Assembly: GCF_022682495.2 (NCBI RefSeq)
Contig: NC_071398.1
Location: forward strand, 8,872,934-8,936,933
DNA: 64,000 nt
Direction of reading: 5' to 3'
From: Desmodus rotundus
Lineage: Eukaryota; Chordata; Mammalia; Chiroptera; Phyllostomidae
Part shown: in pieces, positions 46,542 to 58,700 of the stretch
How the letters are laid out: each line of letters opens with the position of its first letter
Numbering within the stretch: the stretch's first letter is position 1
The notes under the pieces: generated by a model
Databases searched by the model: none
The model's input: the letters and a program-made list of their open reading frames with translations, nothing else
What the model was told of the DNA's origin: nothing
Translations under genes and position numbers: made by a program

Positions 46542-48861
46542 GACTTCAGGTCAAGGTGGAGGCGTAGGTAAACACAGCTCGCCTCCTCGCACAACCACAT
46601 CAAAATTACAACTAAACTATAGAACAACTATCACTTAGAACCATCAGAAATCAAGTTGAATGGAAGTCCAACAACTACAGAATTAAAGAAACCACATCCA
46701 TCCAGACTGGTAATAGAGGCAGAGGCATGGAGATGTGGAACAGGTTGGTTCTACAACCATGTGTGCTGAATAAAAATTCCGGAGGGATATCTCAGGAGTG
46801 AGGAGTCCCAGCCCCACACCAGGCCCCCTGCCCAGGGTTCCAGTGCCAGGAAGATAAGTCCCCATAATTTCTGGCTATAAAAACCAATGGGGATTGAGTC
46901 AGTGGAAGAAAATTCTAGAGTCCCAAGCAGTTCCTCTTAAAGAACCTGCCCATGGACTTAGTCAGACTTACTCCCTCTGAGCTCCAGCATCAGAGTAGCA
47001 GCTTGAAAGGAACCAGTGGCATATAGGAAGGAAATGAAGTGTCTGGCATCACGGTGAGAACTGGGGGACAGCTTTCTCCCAGACAGAAAGGCAGGCAAAG
47101 GCCATTGTTCCTTTTCTGAACCTTCCCCACAGAGAGCCATAGAGCTGGCAGGTGGGTGCCATATCTGAGACTCCACCAACCTGGCTAACACTGTTTGCCC
47201 TGCCCTGGATATCCCCTGAGGCTCTACCCCGCCGAAGTTATGGGCCCACCTCAGCTGTTAACAGTAGCTTTTCCATAGGAATGGCTGGTCTTTTCTCATG
47301 CTTTACAACTTCCTAAATTCTCTCAAACAAATGAACCCCAGCCCCCGTACCCCTTACTAAGTGGCCCCAGGTCCAGCACCAGCAGCAGCCAGTCTAGGTT
47401 CACAGTTTGACTTTGCCTGGGAACCTCCAAGCCGAGCATAAGTAGCAGCCATCTGCAGATTGCTTTGTAGCTCATGCAGGGTGGCCTGGGCAAAACACAG
47501 GTGGGGGCTGACCTTGGCCTACACTACCCAGGAAACCCCAGGGCTAGAGCACTGAGGGGACAGCAACAGACCACATTGGAGCACCACCACCCTGCTCCTG
47601 TGCAGCCGGTCCTCCACTGAGGGCAGAGGTGTGGTCAGTGGTCACAGCCCATCTGTGCAGCTGACTGGCTGGGCTAAATCTCTCCTATTGACCTCCAACA
47701 GCAATCAAGGCTCAACTACAAGAGGAGGGTATACTCGGCCCACATGGAGGGCACACCTCAAGTACCCAGCTTGGGTGATAGGGGAGGCTGTGCCACTGGA
47801 CCCTACAGGACACCTACTATATTAGGCCGCACGACCAAGACACAGTCATAGCAGCTCTACCTCTACATAGAAACAAACACAGGGAGGCTGCCAGAACAAG
47901 GAGACCAAGAAAAATGGCCAAATGAAAGAGCAGATCAAAACTCCAGAAAAAGAACAAAAGAAAATGGATATAAGCAATCTATCAGATGCGGAGTTCAAAA
48001 CACTGGTTATAAAGATGCTCAAGGAACTTAGAGAGGACCTCAGCAACATTAAAAAGATCTAGTCTGAAACAAAGGATACACTAATTTAAATAAAGACCAA
48101 CTTACAGGGAAACAACAGTAGAGTGGATGAAGCTGAGAATCTAATCAATGATTTGGAACATAAGGAAGCAAAAAACAAGCACGCAGAACAACAAGAAGAA
48201 AAAAGAATCCAAAAATATAAGGATGTTGTAAGTAGCCTCTGGGACAATTTCAAGTGTTCCAACATTCTCATTATAGGGGTACCAGAGGAAGAAGAGAAAG
48301 AGCAAGAAATTGGAAGTCTATTTGAAAAAATAATGAAAGAAAACTTCCCTAATTTGGTGAAGGAAATAGACATGCAAGTTTAGGAAGCACAGAGAGTCCG
48401 AAAAATATAAAGGAGTTCATCATCACCAAACCATTATTATATGAAATGTTAAAGGGACTTATTTTGAAAAAGAAGATCAAAACTGTAAACAATAAAATGG
48501 CAATAAATATAAATCTATCAACAATTGAATCTATAAAACAAACCAAGCAAACAAGAAGAACTGAGGCAGAATCAGGGATACAGAGAGTGTTTTGATGGTT
48601 GTCATATGGGAAGGGAGTGTAGGGGAATGGGAGAAGAAGTGAGGGGATTAAGAAGAATGAATAGGTAGGTACAGGATAGCCATGGGGATGTAAAGTACAG
48701 CATAGGAAATGGAGCAGCCAAAGAACTTATACGCATGGCCCATGGACATGAACAAAGGTGTGGGGATGGCCTGAGGGAGTGGGGTTGCTGGGTGGACGGG
48801 GCAATGGTTGAAAAATTGGGGTAACAAATAGCATACTCAATGAAATGTAGTTAAAACAAAG
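46542..48861 (+). mobile_element. HAL1-like half-LINE (ORF2-less L1 relative) inserted in RPL12 pseudogene
   Basis: 2,320 bp flanked by AACTACCAAGGA (46530-46541) and AACTACAAAGGA (48862-48873), a 12-bp target duplication with one mismatch. The order is a GC-rich 5' region (about 46542-47960), an ORF1 relic (47964-48383), then KEFIITKPLLYEMLKGL-type sequence and directly a 3' UTR (48456 onward). No ORF2 (endonuclease/reverse transcriptase) is present. That layout is the known HAL1 type, which moves with L1 machinery. Confidence 0.82.
47964..48383 (+). pseudogene. L1/HAL1 ORF1p relic
   Basis: One continuous frame beginning MDISNLSDAEFKTLVIKMLK with in-frame TAG at 48060 and TAA at 48087, then a coiled-coil-like stretch (lysine/glutamate-rich) and the RRM-domain signature LIIGVPEEEEKEQEIGSLFE followed by KIMKENFPNLVKEIDMQV. 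A stop at 48381 follows. The C-terminal domain is mostly deleted; only its last residues reappear after 48400. The parent protein is the nucleic-acid-binding chaperone of the LINE ribonucleoprotein. Confidence 0.85.
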
Positions 48862-48905
48862 AACTACAAAGGAAAGTATTTCAATAAAGGATCCTTTGAA
48901 AACCA
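48862..48905 (+). pseudogene. RPL12 processed pseudogene, 3' UTR part
   Basis: AACTACAAAGGAAAGTATTT then CAATAAAGGATCCTTTGA, the RPL12 3' UTR with its AATAAA at 48883-48888. It is the continuation of the pseudogene broken at 46541. Confidence 0.8.
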
Positions 48906-48984
48906 TTTAAAAATCCCTGCAAACACCCTGCTTAAAACAAAAGCAAACAAACAACAGAGCTGATTGGCCATTGGCTAGGGACAG

Positions 48985-49165
48985 AGCCAGAGAGAGATTC
49001 CAAATGGGAAACTTTTGGGCTTTGTGGAAATGTTTATGATATTGATTCTTATGGTGGTTTCATGAGTGTATGCACATGTAGACATTGGTCAAGTGGAGCC
49101 CCTGACATATGGGAGGTTTATTGTGTCAATTACACCTTAATATTGCTATAAATATGAGTTCATTA
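48985..49165 (+). repeat. L1 3'-end fragment
   Basis: ATGTTTATGATATTGATTCT, then GGTGGTTTCATGAGTGTATG and TTATTGTGTCAATTACACCT, the sense 3' terminus of old L1 copies. Confidence 0.65.
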
Positions 49166-50690
49166 ACTGAATCGAAAGAGCCCCTCCTTTGAGGAACCTT
49201 ACAATTGATATACCCCAAACAACTTCTACATCAGAACCAAGAGTTAATTTTCCTAAATCACATGTTGTTAAAAAGAACCTTATTTTTTTTTAAGACCGTT
49301 AAATGTTATCAGTCACTCTTTCCAGGGCAGTCAGTTGTCCCTAGATGAGGACAGACACAGTGAGTGCAGCTTATGGTCTCACTGCAGAGGGCTGTTCTTT
49401 TTGAACTCGGTGTCTTACCTCTTACATCTGCAATTAGCCGGAGCTGGCAACTTCAAGGCTGAATCCTGCACTCAAACAAGCTGCCATAACCCTGCCCCAC
49501 CGGAGGGCAGCAGCTAAAGTCCAGATCCTTCCCTTAGAGCAGAGGTTTCATTTGAAATAGTCAGAAACACATGCACTCCAAGGTCAGGTGCAGTCTCCAC
49601 CTGTTCAAAGAGAGGGCCCATCTCTGGAAACTCGGGTCTGACCATCCTAAAAGAAATGTCTCATTTTCTGTTTCTCAGAATGAGCCTAGTATCTAGCCAA
49701 AGGGAGGGCTAGATCAAAATCGAGCCGGATGACCTTGGGCATACCACCTGATCCCTTGGGCCTCAGTTTTCTAACCTAAAATATTGGCTTATTACGTTAG
49801 ATAATTTTTAATAGTGTTTCCTATAATGTACCTCCTCTAGAATTGGTTGCTAGAAGCCATTGTGTGGTTTGCCCTTAACCTATCAAATGCAGCTGTATTT
49901 TTGTTCCAAATGCTAAATATTTAATGAAGTCCAAGGTGAAGCCCAAATGTAATTCATTAAGCAGCTTGGTGTTGAGTCAAATGTAACGGACATGAAAAAT
50001 GCCTTTTCATTAGCGTCCATCGGCTTTGTTGGGTCAAGAATTCTGGCTGGCAGAAGGAATAGCAAAACGATTCTCTGTGTGACCAGACTGAATGTGTGTG
50101 AGTCAGAATAAAAGAAAACGGGAGCCAGGAGGCTTTCCAAGGGCCTTTTTGCTAATTGTGATGTATTGATTTTCTATACCGCATTAATGCCGATGGGGCT
50201 CTCCTTTGGTTAATCCAAAAGATGAATGAATCTCGTGAAAATGTTTACTTCATGGTGTGCAAAAACGTAAAGCGCACGTGGACAAAAGCACACGTGCCTG
50301 TGGGTGTGTCCGTGCTCACACAGAGGCACACACAGGAGGTGGAGAAAGAGACACACAGATGCAGTGTTTCTATGGGGCTGGTGGAGACCACCATAGGGTC
50401 TTTTCTGTGTGGCCTTACTGCATTTTTGTCTGGTCTCTCATCAGACAGCAATACTAAATTTAGTAGTAACTGTCTGCCTTAAAGAATAAGGATTTGGCTT
50501 TCCTAGTTTTCGGTGAGTTAGAATTAGAAAGAAAACCCAGCAGTTCAGATGGGAATTAAGTGTAGTATTTCACACTGGGTTTACAGAGTTGAGCAAAAGG
50601 AAGGAAGGAGGCAGGAAAGGAATCAAGGATTGTCAAAGCATGTTCTGGGTACAGGCACATCGCAGGGGTTGTATTAACCAGTTTCCGGAA
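49166..50690. other. Intergenic; MIR scrap near 49720 and a repeat-free AT-rich block
   Basis: A short MIR-like patch (GATGACCTTGGGCATACCAC) lies near 49728. The block 49880-50230 has no recognisable repeat. No gene seen. Confidence 0.4.
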
Positions 50691-50945
50691 GTCTGGAGGA
50701 CAGTGTTGCCCGGGTGCTGACACCCTACGCTGTGACCGTGGGCCTGGTGAAGCTTGACCGAAGTGCAGCCTTCCAGGGGCTGGGGCCGCCTTCCGCGGGT
50801 GACCGCGCACTGGTCTCCAGCCTCGGGTTCTTGGAGGAGGGCGCACTGCTTTCTCCTTGACCGCCTTCCTCCCAGGAGGACAGGCCCTCCTCTTCAACTG
50901 CTCGGGCAGGGGGCAAAGTCGACCCGTGCCTCAAAGCCGGACTGC
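50690..50945. other. Small CpG-rich patch away from any gene
   Basis: About 255 bp with clustered CpGs (for example CCGCCTTCCGCGGGTGACCG) in a CpG-poor neighbourhood. No recognisable exon, repeat or RNA. Confidence 0.5.
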
Positions 50946-51777
50946 ACCTGTGTGTTTGTTTGTTTTTTTTTTTGGAATGGACTGTGAGCTGAGAATGGAT
51001 CTTGTTTTGTGCAACAGTGTCAGCGTTAAGAGGTCATGTGGCCCACAAAGCCTAGAATGTCGCCTCTCTGGCCTCTATAGAAAGTGTTGGCAGACCTCGG
51101 TCCTAGACCACAGAAGAGACTTTAGGAAGGTTGATGATAAGGGAAGAGAGGGACAGCAGGCAGCGATGTGCAGCTGTGACACAGCCTCAGGTGTTCCTGT
51201 CAAATGGGCTTCTGCCTTTTCTGGAGCTGTGTCAGTGAGGCCAAACGCCAGCTGTGCTGACCTGGGTCCTTAGACCGAAGGGAAAAGATATAATTTCTTT
51301 TCTCTCATGGGGCTCTCCCGCGCGAGAGAAGAAGGATCTCAAAAGGCTGTCTTTCTAGAAAGACTGACATTCAAAATGTTGCTTCACTGTAGGAAAACTC
51401 TACGCTCAGCCATGGGGGTGGGGCCTGGACCTGGGATCCTTCCTAGACACGCAGTAAACTCGTCTCAGTGTGGACCCCAAGGCCTGGCTGATTCAACCTA
51501 GGTCTGGATGAGACAGTGCGGTTCGGCACCTCGTGTTTCTTCAGTTTCACTGCGTAAAGAGATGTAGAATCCTGGGATGCAGTCACCCCGAGGGTTGTAC
51601 TTAACCAGTGTGCTCGTCTGATAAAGGGTGTAACATCACTCACATCGCTGAGTTTGTCGTCACAGCGCCGAGTGTTAAATAACTCGTCCAAAGTCACGTG
51701 GGGCACGAGAGACAGAGCTGGGACTAAACCTAATTCCTTTAACTCCAAATTTTCTCTTTTCCTAATTCTGCCTTAAA

Positions 51778-51860
51778 AGCCAAAAAAAAACACCCCGAAC
51801 AAAACCCCCCCCAAAACCTACACCCCCCCAAAACACCAAACAGAAACCCCCCACCCCAAA
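51778..51860. repeat. A/C-only low-complexity tract
   Basis: Alternating poly-A and poly-C blocks, almost free of G and T. Confidence 0.9.
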
Positions 51861-51959
51861 TATTGAGTAAACCTAGGAGCTTCTTTCATGAGCAAATGTA
51901 TGTATGATTTCTACTGGATTTTTGGAAACGTCTGCCACGTTTACAGATTTCTATATCAT

Positions 51960-52200
51960 GGCACAAGTACTGGGGACCTGGAGGGTGCTCACAAGCTCCC
52001 CCTCTGGACTCAGAGGGCCTGGGTTTGAATCCCCATTTCACCACTTACTAAATAAGGAGTGTCTCTTGACATCTCTGAGGGCCTCATCCATAAAATCAGA
52101 ATGATAATGGCACTTAAAGGACAGTTGTAATAGTCAATAAGATAACAAACACAAGACAGGTTACTTAAAAAGTGCTCAGTAACCATTAGCTAGCATTTTA
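51960..52200 (+). repeat. MIR element
   Basis: GACTCAGAGGGCCTGGGTTT, GAATCCCCATTTCACCACTT, then GGGCCTCATCCATAAAATCA and GTGCTCAGTAACCATTAGC, the full MIR order. Confidence 0.8.
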
Positions 52201-54050
52201 TCCCAGTTGGATAAAAATGGTATTCCCAGATACTAATAGCTTATTTTTCCCGCTATGAGAGACCTATTTCTCTAATATTATTTCAGGTTTAATTTTTTTA
52301 AAAGCTCAAATATGCACCGTTGAACTCCCCCTGAATCTTGCAGCCTGTTCCCCAGAGGCTTCAAAAGCATTTGACGGTTGCACCTGAGAAGGGAGGCTTG
52401 GGGGATAGGGACGTCGTTGTGATGGCTGCGGTGCTTTTTGACAAGGTATTGAGAGTTGATGTTCAGGGAAAAGGTGGCTTCCAAGTGCTCCTCGTGATCC
52501 ATTAGGCACGGTCATTAGCACAGCCCAGGAGCGCAGGGGGACGTTTGCAGGAGCCTGTACTGTCAACAGCCCGCGAGGAGGCCATTCTCAACACCACAGA
52601 CTTAACATCTCCGTTCCGAGAACTGCAGTGACGGTCGGCACTTATCATTTCAAAGAAGAGAGTGCACACGCTGTTCTCTCTCAAGACATTAGCAGGTATC
52701 CTTTTAGGGTTTTAAAGTTTTTCCAGGGGGGGGGCGGTTATGTTATAAGAGCAATCTGTGGATTAATATGCTCTGTCAGAATATTCAGAAGTGACATACA
52801 TTTTGTTCACTTAGTATCGGGCGTGTATTTTCCCAAAGCTCTGCCCAACCACCTATGTGCGTATCTACATACACCAGTTTCTAGTTTATCATCAGGTCTG
52901 CACCACACTGCACTGGACCAACAGCTCGTGGAAATCACGTAAACGAACCCTTGCACAGCTTTTAGGCCTTTTCTCTCTAGTGTTCTTTTCCTATCATTCC
53001 CTCTGTTGAAGAGTTTCCTGTGATGAACTCTAGGTGGGGCTATCAGCCTATCTCAGGATACCAGTGAAGGGAAACAAGTAAGAATTGAGCTCACTCTTTT
53101 CCCCCTCAAACTTTCCTATAGTAGAATAAAATGAAGTCACAAATATTGAACGCTACGTGTGAATGTTCATACAGTTAATTTGACAGGAAGTGTTGAGGAC
53201 GAGGTGGAAAACTGATTTACTTGGTTCAGCTAATAGTTTGAGCCAGTCAGCCAGATTGCTGGTCGCCACTCTTAAAATGGACTCAGCTACAAAAGCAAAC
53301 TCTTTGTATCTTGTCTTTCAAATTGTCAAGGAGAAAGTCAATAATTAGCACAGGAAGACTTCCTTTATCCGAATCTTTTTCTCTCCCTAGTGGAGTCAGA
53401 TCTCTTTGACGACAGAATCTGTCTGCATTTTATGAGCAATACTACCATACCTTCTTTCAAATCAGTGTTTATCAATTGGTTCCAGTTTTATAAGTCATCA
53501 CTTCGCCCAAACTCTTTCAGTTCCGTCCTGGATAAGTAACACTTCCTCTTCGTTTGTATTTGGACTGTGAAGTAAAACATTTCTGCATACAGGACACTTT
53601 AGTCTCACGAGCGAGCGCTACCGACTCTGGTCTGTTATGTTCAGATTCACACCGATGGCGGTACGGGGGCAGGGACTGTGTATGAGGGGAGAAGCGACAC
53701 ACCCATTTCAGATTCAATCTGGCCAAATTCGATTGCCTGTCCCCGCCCCCACCCCCATCCACTCTGATCTCACTTGCTCTGCCCCAAATTGCCCTGTTTT
53801 ACAAAGGGCGTATTGACCCACCCCTTCACCCCAAACTCATTCTCTTCCTGTTAACAAGTCCACTTTGACATTTTTTCACTTCTTAGTTATATTCAGTGAC
53901 AAATCCTGGGTTTTCTAGTTCCCAAATATCTCTCTATGTCACTGTCACCACACTGAAGTCATTCTTATTTCATGCCTCCTCTCCTTCCACGGCCTGTTCT
54001 CCTCAGCTGTACTCTCTCTCCCCTCTGTACCATTTCCCACACAGCAGCTA
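52201..54050. other. Intergenic, no gene seen
   Basis: No confidently recognised element. A nine-base G run lies near 52727 and C-rich tracts near 53743. Confidence 0.45.
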
Positions 54051-54059
54051 GATAAAGCA

Positions 54060-54330
54060 TTTTTATAGGCAGTTTCGATCAGGGCACCGCACTGCAGAAA
54101 AAGCTCCATGGACTCCCCTGTGCTGTTTAAAATGAAATCCCAAATCCTTAACATGGCTCAGAAGACCCCGCGTGGTCTGGCCCCCAGCTCTTCTTTTAGA
54201 CTCGTTTCCTGCCCTTGTCCCCTTGCCCACCCTGTTCTACCGGCCTTCTCCTTTAACTCACCAAATTCTCCTGCTCGGCCCTCAGTGTGTTTCTGGCCCA
54301 GACCTACCAAGCTCTAGGTCCGAGAATCAG
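54060..54330 (+). repeat. L2 3'-end fragment
   Basis: CTTAACATGGCTCAGAAGAC, CCGCGTGGTCTGGCCCCCAG, then CCTTCTCCTTTAACTCACC, L2 sense wording. Confidence 0.72.
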
Positions 54331-54908
54331 AGTGGCCTTCTCCGGCTTCTCTACCCAACTGCAATCCCAGGTATAGCTGGTTGCCCTGGGGAGCGTTTGA
54401 GGTCTTGCCTCCCAGCATGGCATCAGCTTGGCTCAAAAAACATGACGTCTCATTAAAAGAAATAAAGTAGGTTCCCCTGGTTTATTGTCTCACGAGATGC
54501 TATTTTTGTGTGCACTCCGTCTTGTCTCCATTCTTGTGCATTGGCGAGAGTAGTATTGGATGCCCTTTTCCCACTAATTCGAGCTCCAGGAGGAAAAACT
54601 ACCCTCCTCTTTGTTTCTTGCTGTTTCCCCAGTGCTGGGAAAGAGTTTGGCAGATGTTGGACTTCAATTAATAATGAATGCATGAATTTTTAGACTATTA
54701 GACAAAGTGGATTAATGCTGCATTTTGATCAATTCAAGCAAATCATACCAAATAGACAATCAGAAACTCACTAGTTTGGGGCCCGAATAAACCCTTTATA
54801 AAAATCACCCGCTCTCGCTACTGTCACCATCACACAGGATCTCGGTGCTCTTCCTGGATCCTGTCAAATAGCCAAGGTGGGCTGAGAGGCAGGGTTTCAG
54901 ATAAAAGA

Positions 54909-55038
54909 CAGGACATCCAGTTAAATTTCAATTTCAGATACACAAGTAATTTTTCAGTGTATGTATATCCCATGCAATAAGGCATTCTTACTAAAAATTA
55001 TTTGTTTTTCTGAAATTCAATCTTAAATGAGCATCCTG
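54909..55038. mobile_element. 130-bp imperfect palindrome, old hairpin MITE
   Basis: Two arms of about 50 bp are inverted copies: CAGGACATCCAGTTAAATTT on the left, and CAGGATGCTCATTTAAGATT when the right end is reverse complemented. The spacer is about 25 bp. This is a mammal-wide hairpin repeat by appearance; the family name is not certain. Confidence 0.65.
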
Positions 55039-55631
55039 CATATTGGTTGGTTAAACCTGGCATCCCTGCTCCAAGGAAAGTATCGTTTGAATTTTCCAGA
55101 CGCTCCAGTTCAGCGAAGTTTGTAGGCAAATCAAAAGGAGAGGCACAGATATTGCAACCTGGGAAGCCTTTGTGGTGGGAATATTAACCAAGTTTTAAAT
55201 TCACCGGGAGAGGATTAGGACAATGGGTTAAATGAACCGGCAATGCTTTGTTGATTGCTCGTGAAGGGGCCTGGAAATTAGGTGAGTCAAGAGCATTGAC
55301 CATGATCTTTATTATTCTGCAAGTCCCATAGCTGAGCGTCTATGCTAAGTCCCAGGATCGGCCATGGTGATGCTTGTTTTATCCCTGGACTTACAGGACC
55401 AAGACTTACTTCAAATAACTAAAAATGTGTGACTGTACATGTAGTTGGTCCACTTAAAAATTTTTAGGTATTTATTTATTTTTTTTAACCTGTGAACTTG
55501 TCATTAAAGGATAAATGAACTTTTCCATAAAATGAGCTAAATAGGAAAATCACATTTCCTCATTATTTTTCTTTGTCATGCTTAAGTTTTTTAAAGATTA
55601 CATATTTTTTTAAAGAATTTTGCCCCCCAAA

Positions 55632-55762
55632 TACAGGGGTGGACAAAAATAGGTTAACAGTGATAATACATAATACAATAATAAATAAATAACCCAAGAA
55701 TAAACTGTGATTTCCATGCTCACAAGTGTAAACCTACTTTTGCCCTCCTCCCCACCCTGTAT
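55632..55762. mobile_element. Mariner-type MITE
   Basis: TA, then CAGGGGTGGACAAAAATAGG at the left and, reverse complemented, CAGGGTGG...GGGCAAAAGTAGG at the right, with TA at the outer edge. The right arm carries a 6-base insertion. The interior is AT-rich. Confidence 0.72.
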
Positions 55763-58700
55763 ATTTGAGTGTTCTTCTAGTCCCCTATGATGTTTACTTA
55801 GAATATAATGTCTTGATTTAATTTGCTATTTATGGCAATGCAAATGGTACACTCACTTAGCAGTTTAACTTGTTAGAATATTTAACATTTACCTTAAAGA
55901 TTAAGTGTATCAGGCAGATACTGGGATGTCACAGATTAAAGAAAGAGGGGGGTTTGGCTATAAAGAGACACACTTCAGAGCCACACTTGGGGTAGCTGTG
56001 TACAGATGGAATAACTCATATATCCACACAGTATTCCAGCTGGAAAGAGCCAGATTGCTAAGTACAAGGGCTTCATTTTACGGATTGGAGGTATCTTCAC
56101 AGAAAGGTTAAGTAATTTCCACGACACACAGTGAATCGATGGTTCACCCAGGGGTAGACCCAGCTTCGAGGCAGCCTGTTTTCTCTGCTACAGTTTATTT
56201 GTCGCTCCTCTGGTTGTGGACTATTTTCGGTCAACCTCAGACCAAGTCCGGTAGTTGTAGGTCTTACCCAGAACTCTGCTCATCCTGCGTATTCCGTGCA
56301 TGTGTGTGTTCTTAGTAAATGGGAAGTCATGTTTCGGAAGATCTTCATGGAGGAAGATCTGGGATGGTTACTTTTATAAGAAAGATACTCAAGCCAAGTA
56401 AAAATGGCCCTGAGGTGCTGGATTAACTCCACGATGAAAATGTCTTTACCCTTGTCTTATAGATGACGAAGACAGGGGTCAGATGGGTTCATTTAATTAA
56501 GGACATAGTTGGGAGTAGCTGGGTTTGGGTAGAAAAGGAGGTTATCCAGAGGATTGTCTTGATCTCTTTTCCTCTTTGCCTTTTCAACAGCACTCCTTCT
56601 TTTTTTTTTTTTTTTAGCATATAGCCTCCCTTTTTTATCTCATTGAAGCAAACTGAAGCGACCCGAAGAAACGTGTTCCGGCTTCCCCATGACAAACCTG
56701 CCAACTGCTGGCACCGTCTGATCCCCCTTTCACGGAGGAGGAAATGTCTAGCACATCTAATTTCCCCTCCTCACACGCCTTGCAAAGTGGACGTCCTACC
56801 TGTAATCTGCTCAAGAGCTGCAAGCCTGTATTCACCCCTTTCTCTTTGGAATCATCAACTTGCCTCCCTTTGCTGGATTATTCTCATCAGTGTAAACCCC
56901 TGGCCTCTTGTATCTCATCGTTAAAAAGTCCTTCTCCAGATACTCTCAGCTTTGTGCATTTTTCTTCATGGCAAATCCTCAAAAGTCTCATCTGTGTTCT
57001 CTACTTATTTTATGGCCACTGTGTGTCCTCCTCGGTCCATTGTTTGCCCTCCCCAGTCCCTGAAGCTGTACTCGCCATGGTTACTCCAGCCTTTGTCTCG
57101 CAGATTGGCAGTCACTTCTCAAAGCACAATCTCATTTGGCCTCGGAGAAGCTTTAGACTGGTGGATCGTTCCTACCTGGTTGATAACATTTTCCTCCCAC
57201 GTAATTTGTAACTCGGAGATGTTGCACACTCTGTTTCTCCTCCTCCAACCTAGCCTGCTTCTTCTAAAGTTTCCTTCAGCTCGCCCTCTATGCAGATCAC
57301 ACCAGGTGTCAGACCTCACAGGGAGTTTCTTTCTTTCTTTAGCCTAGATGATGTTATTCGGTTCCCAGGCTCGAATTCCCACCCGTATTCTCAGGGCTCC
57401 TAGTTGTGCAAACCCCTGGACCTCCTGCATTCCAGGATGTGGGTATGAATGAGTGAAAAACATCGTGCCTCCCTTTGTACAGAAAAGACGCAGCAAGCCC
57501 AGATGACAGTGCCCGAAGGATCCTCACCTTTACTCCTGATCAACCTGTGCCCCTGCCATTACTTTTCTTCTTGGTGATTAGAAAGATATTCTATTTTAGG
57601 ACGCAAAGTCCACTGTCTATTTTGATAGACATGCAGAGTGTATTTTGCATATAAACGTCTCTCCCCAGAGGTCCCCTTGTGGGTTACATTGGAATGCCAC
57701 TCCTTGTGCCAAGACTTCAAACGATTTTATGAAGGTTTGAATTAAGAGCAGGAAATGAAAGCTGCTCATTGCAAATTGGCTTCCCTGCCTTGCCAGGAGT
57801 CAATTTCTACTTTCAAACAGTTCGGAAAATCACGAATATTACCTTTTTGGGTAGTAAATGCATGAGTGACACCGGGATTTCAAGGCGTGCTTTATGGAGG
57901 TCTGTGATTTTAAGCCGCAGGTACTTCCTATGAAAGGCATGGTTGTTTAACATGGATAAAAAAACATCTGAAGAAGTCTTTACCTCCTGGGAAAAGTAGA
58001 TCAAATCAATTAGTATGTATCAAAACACAATATGGCCAGGTTTTTGTGGATCATCGACAAGACTGATAGGGGTGCCTCCTCTCCTTTGATTACATGTGGT
58101 AAATTTTCACAGGTTGTTGAGATTTGTCCTTTCAAACTTCAGTGGCACTTTCTGCAGTGGTTTCATATATTAGTGGCTTACGAGGTGCTAACATTCAAGT
58201 GGGAAACAGAGCACAGTGTCCCGGAGTGTCTGTTCTAACGGACAATTATAGAGGGAAGTGGTTTTGGATTAATACAGGCATGAGCATATTAGTAAGTATA
58301 CCTTGACCGATGCACGACATTTCAAGGAAATTTCACACTTGGGGTGAACTACTTCAGACTTTCCTGAGAGCTACCACCCCCAGGGTTGTGAGTTTATTCT
58401 TCCCTGGAGTTAGAGCTCCATTGATGAGAAATTGGAACAGCACATGCACTTCCGGGAGGGGAGGGTCACGTACATAATGCCACCTTTCTTTCCAGTAGGC
58501 TACAGGTCCCCCCAAATTCGGGACTGTATCTTACTTTATCTTGTAGTCTGGTAAGCAGTGCAGTGCTTGGCATGTATATGGAACTCCAGTAAAACGTGCT
58601 GGCTGGAACCGAACCAGATAGAACATAGCGTTTTCAAAATTAATTTCTAAGGTAATAATGGAATATCTACAAATGTAGAAAGGTTGTATTGTTCTCAGGA

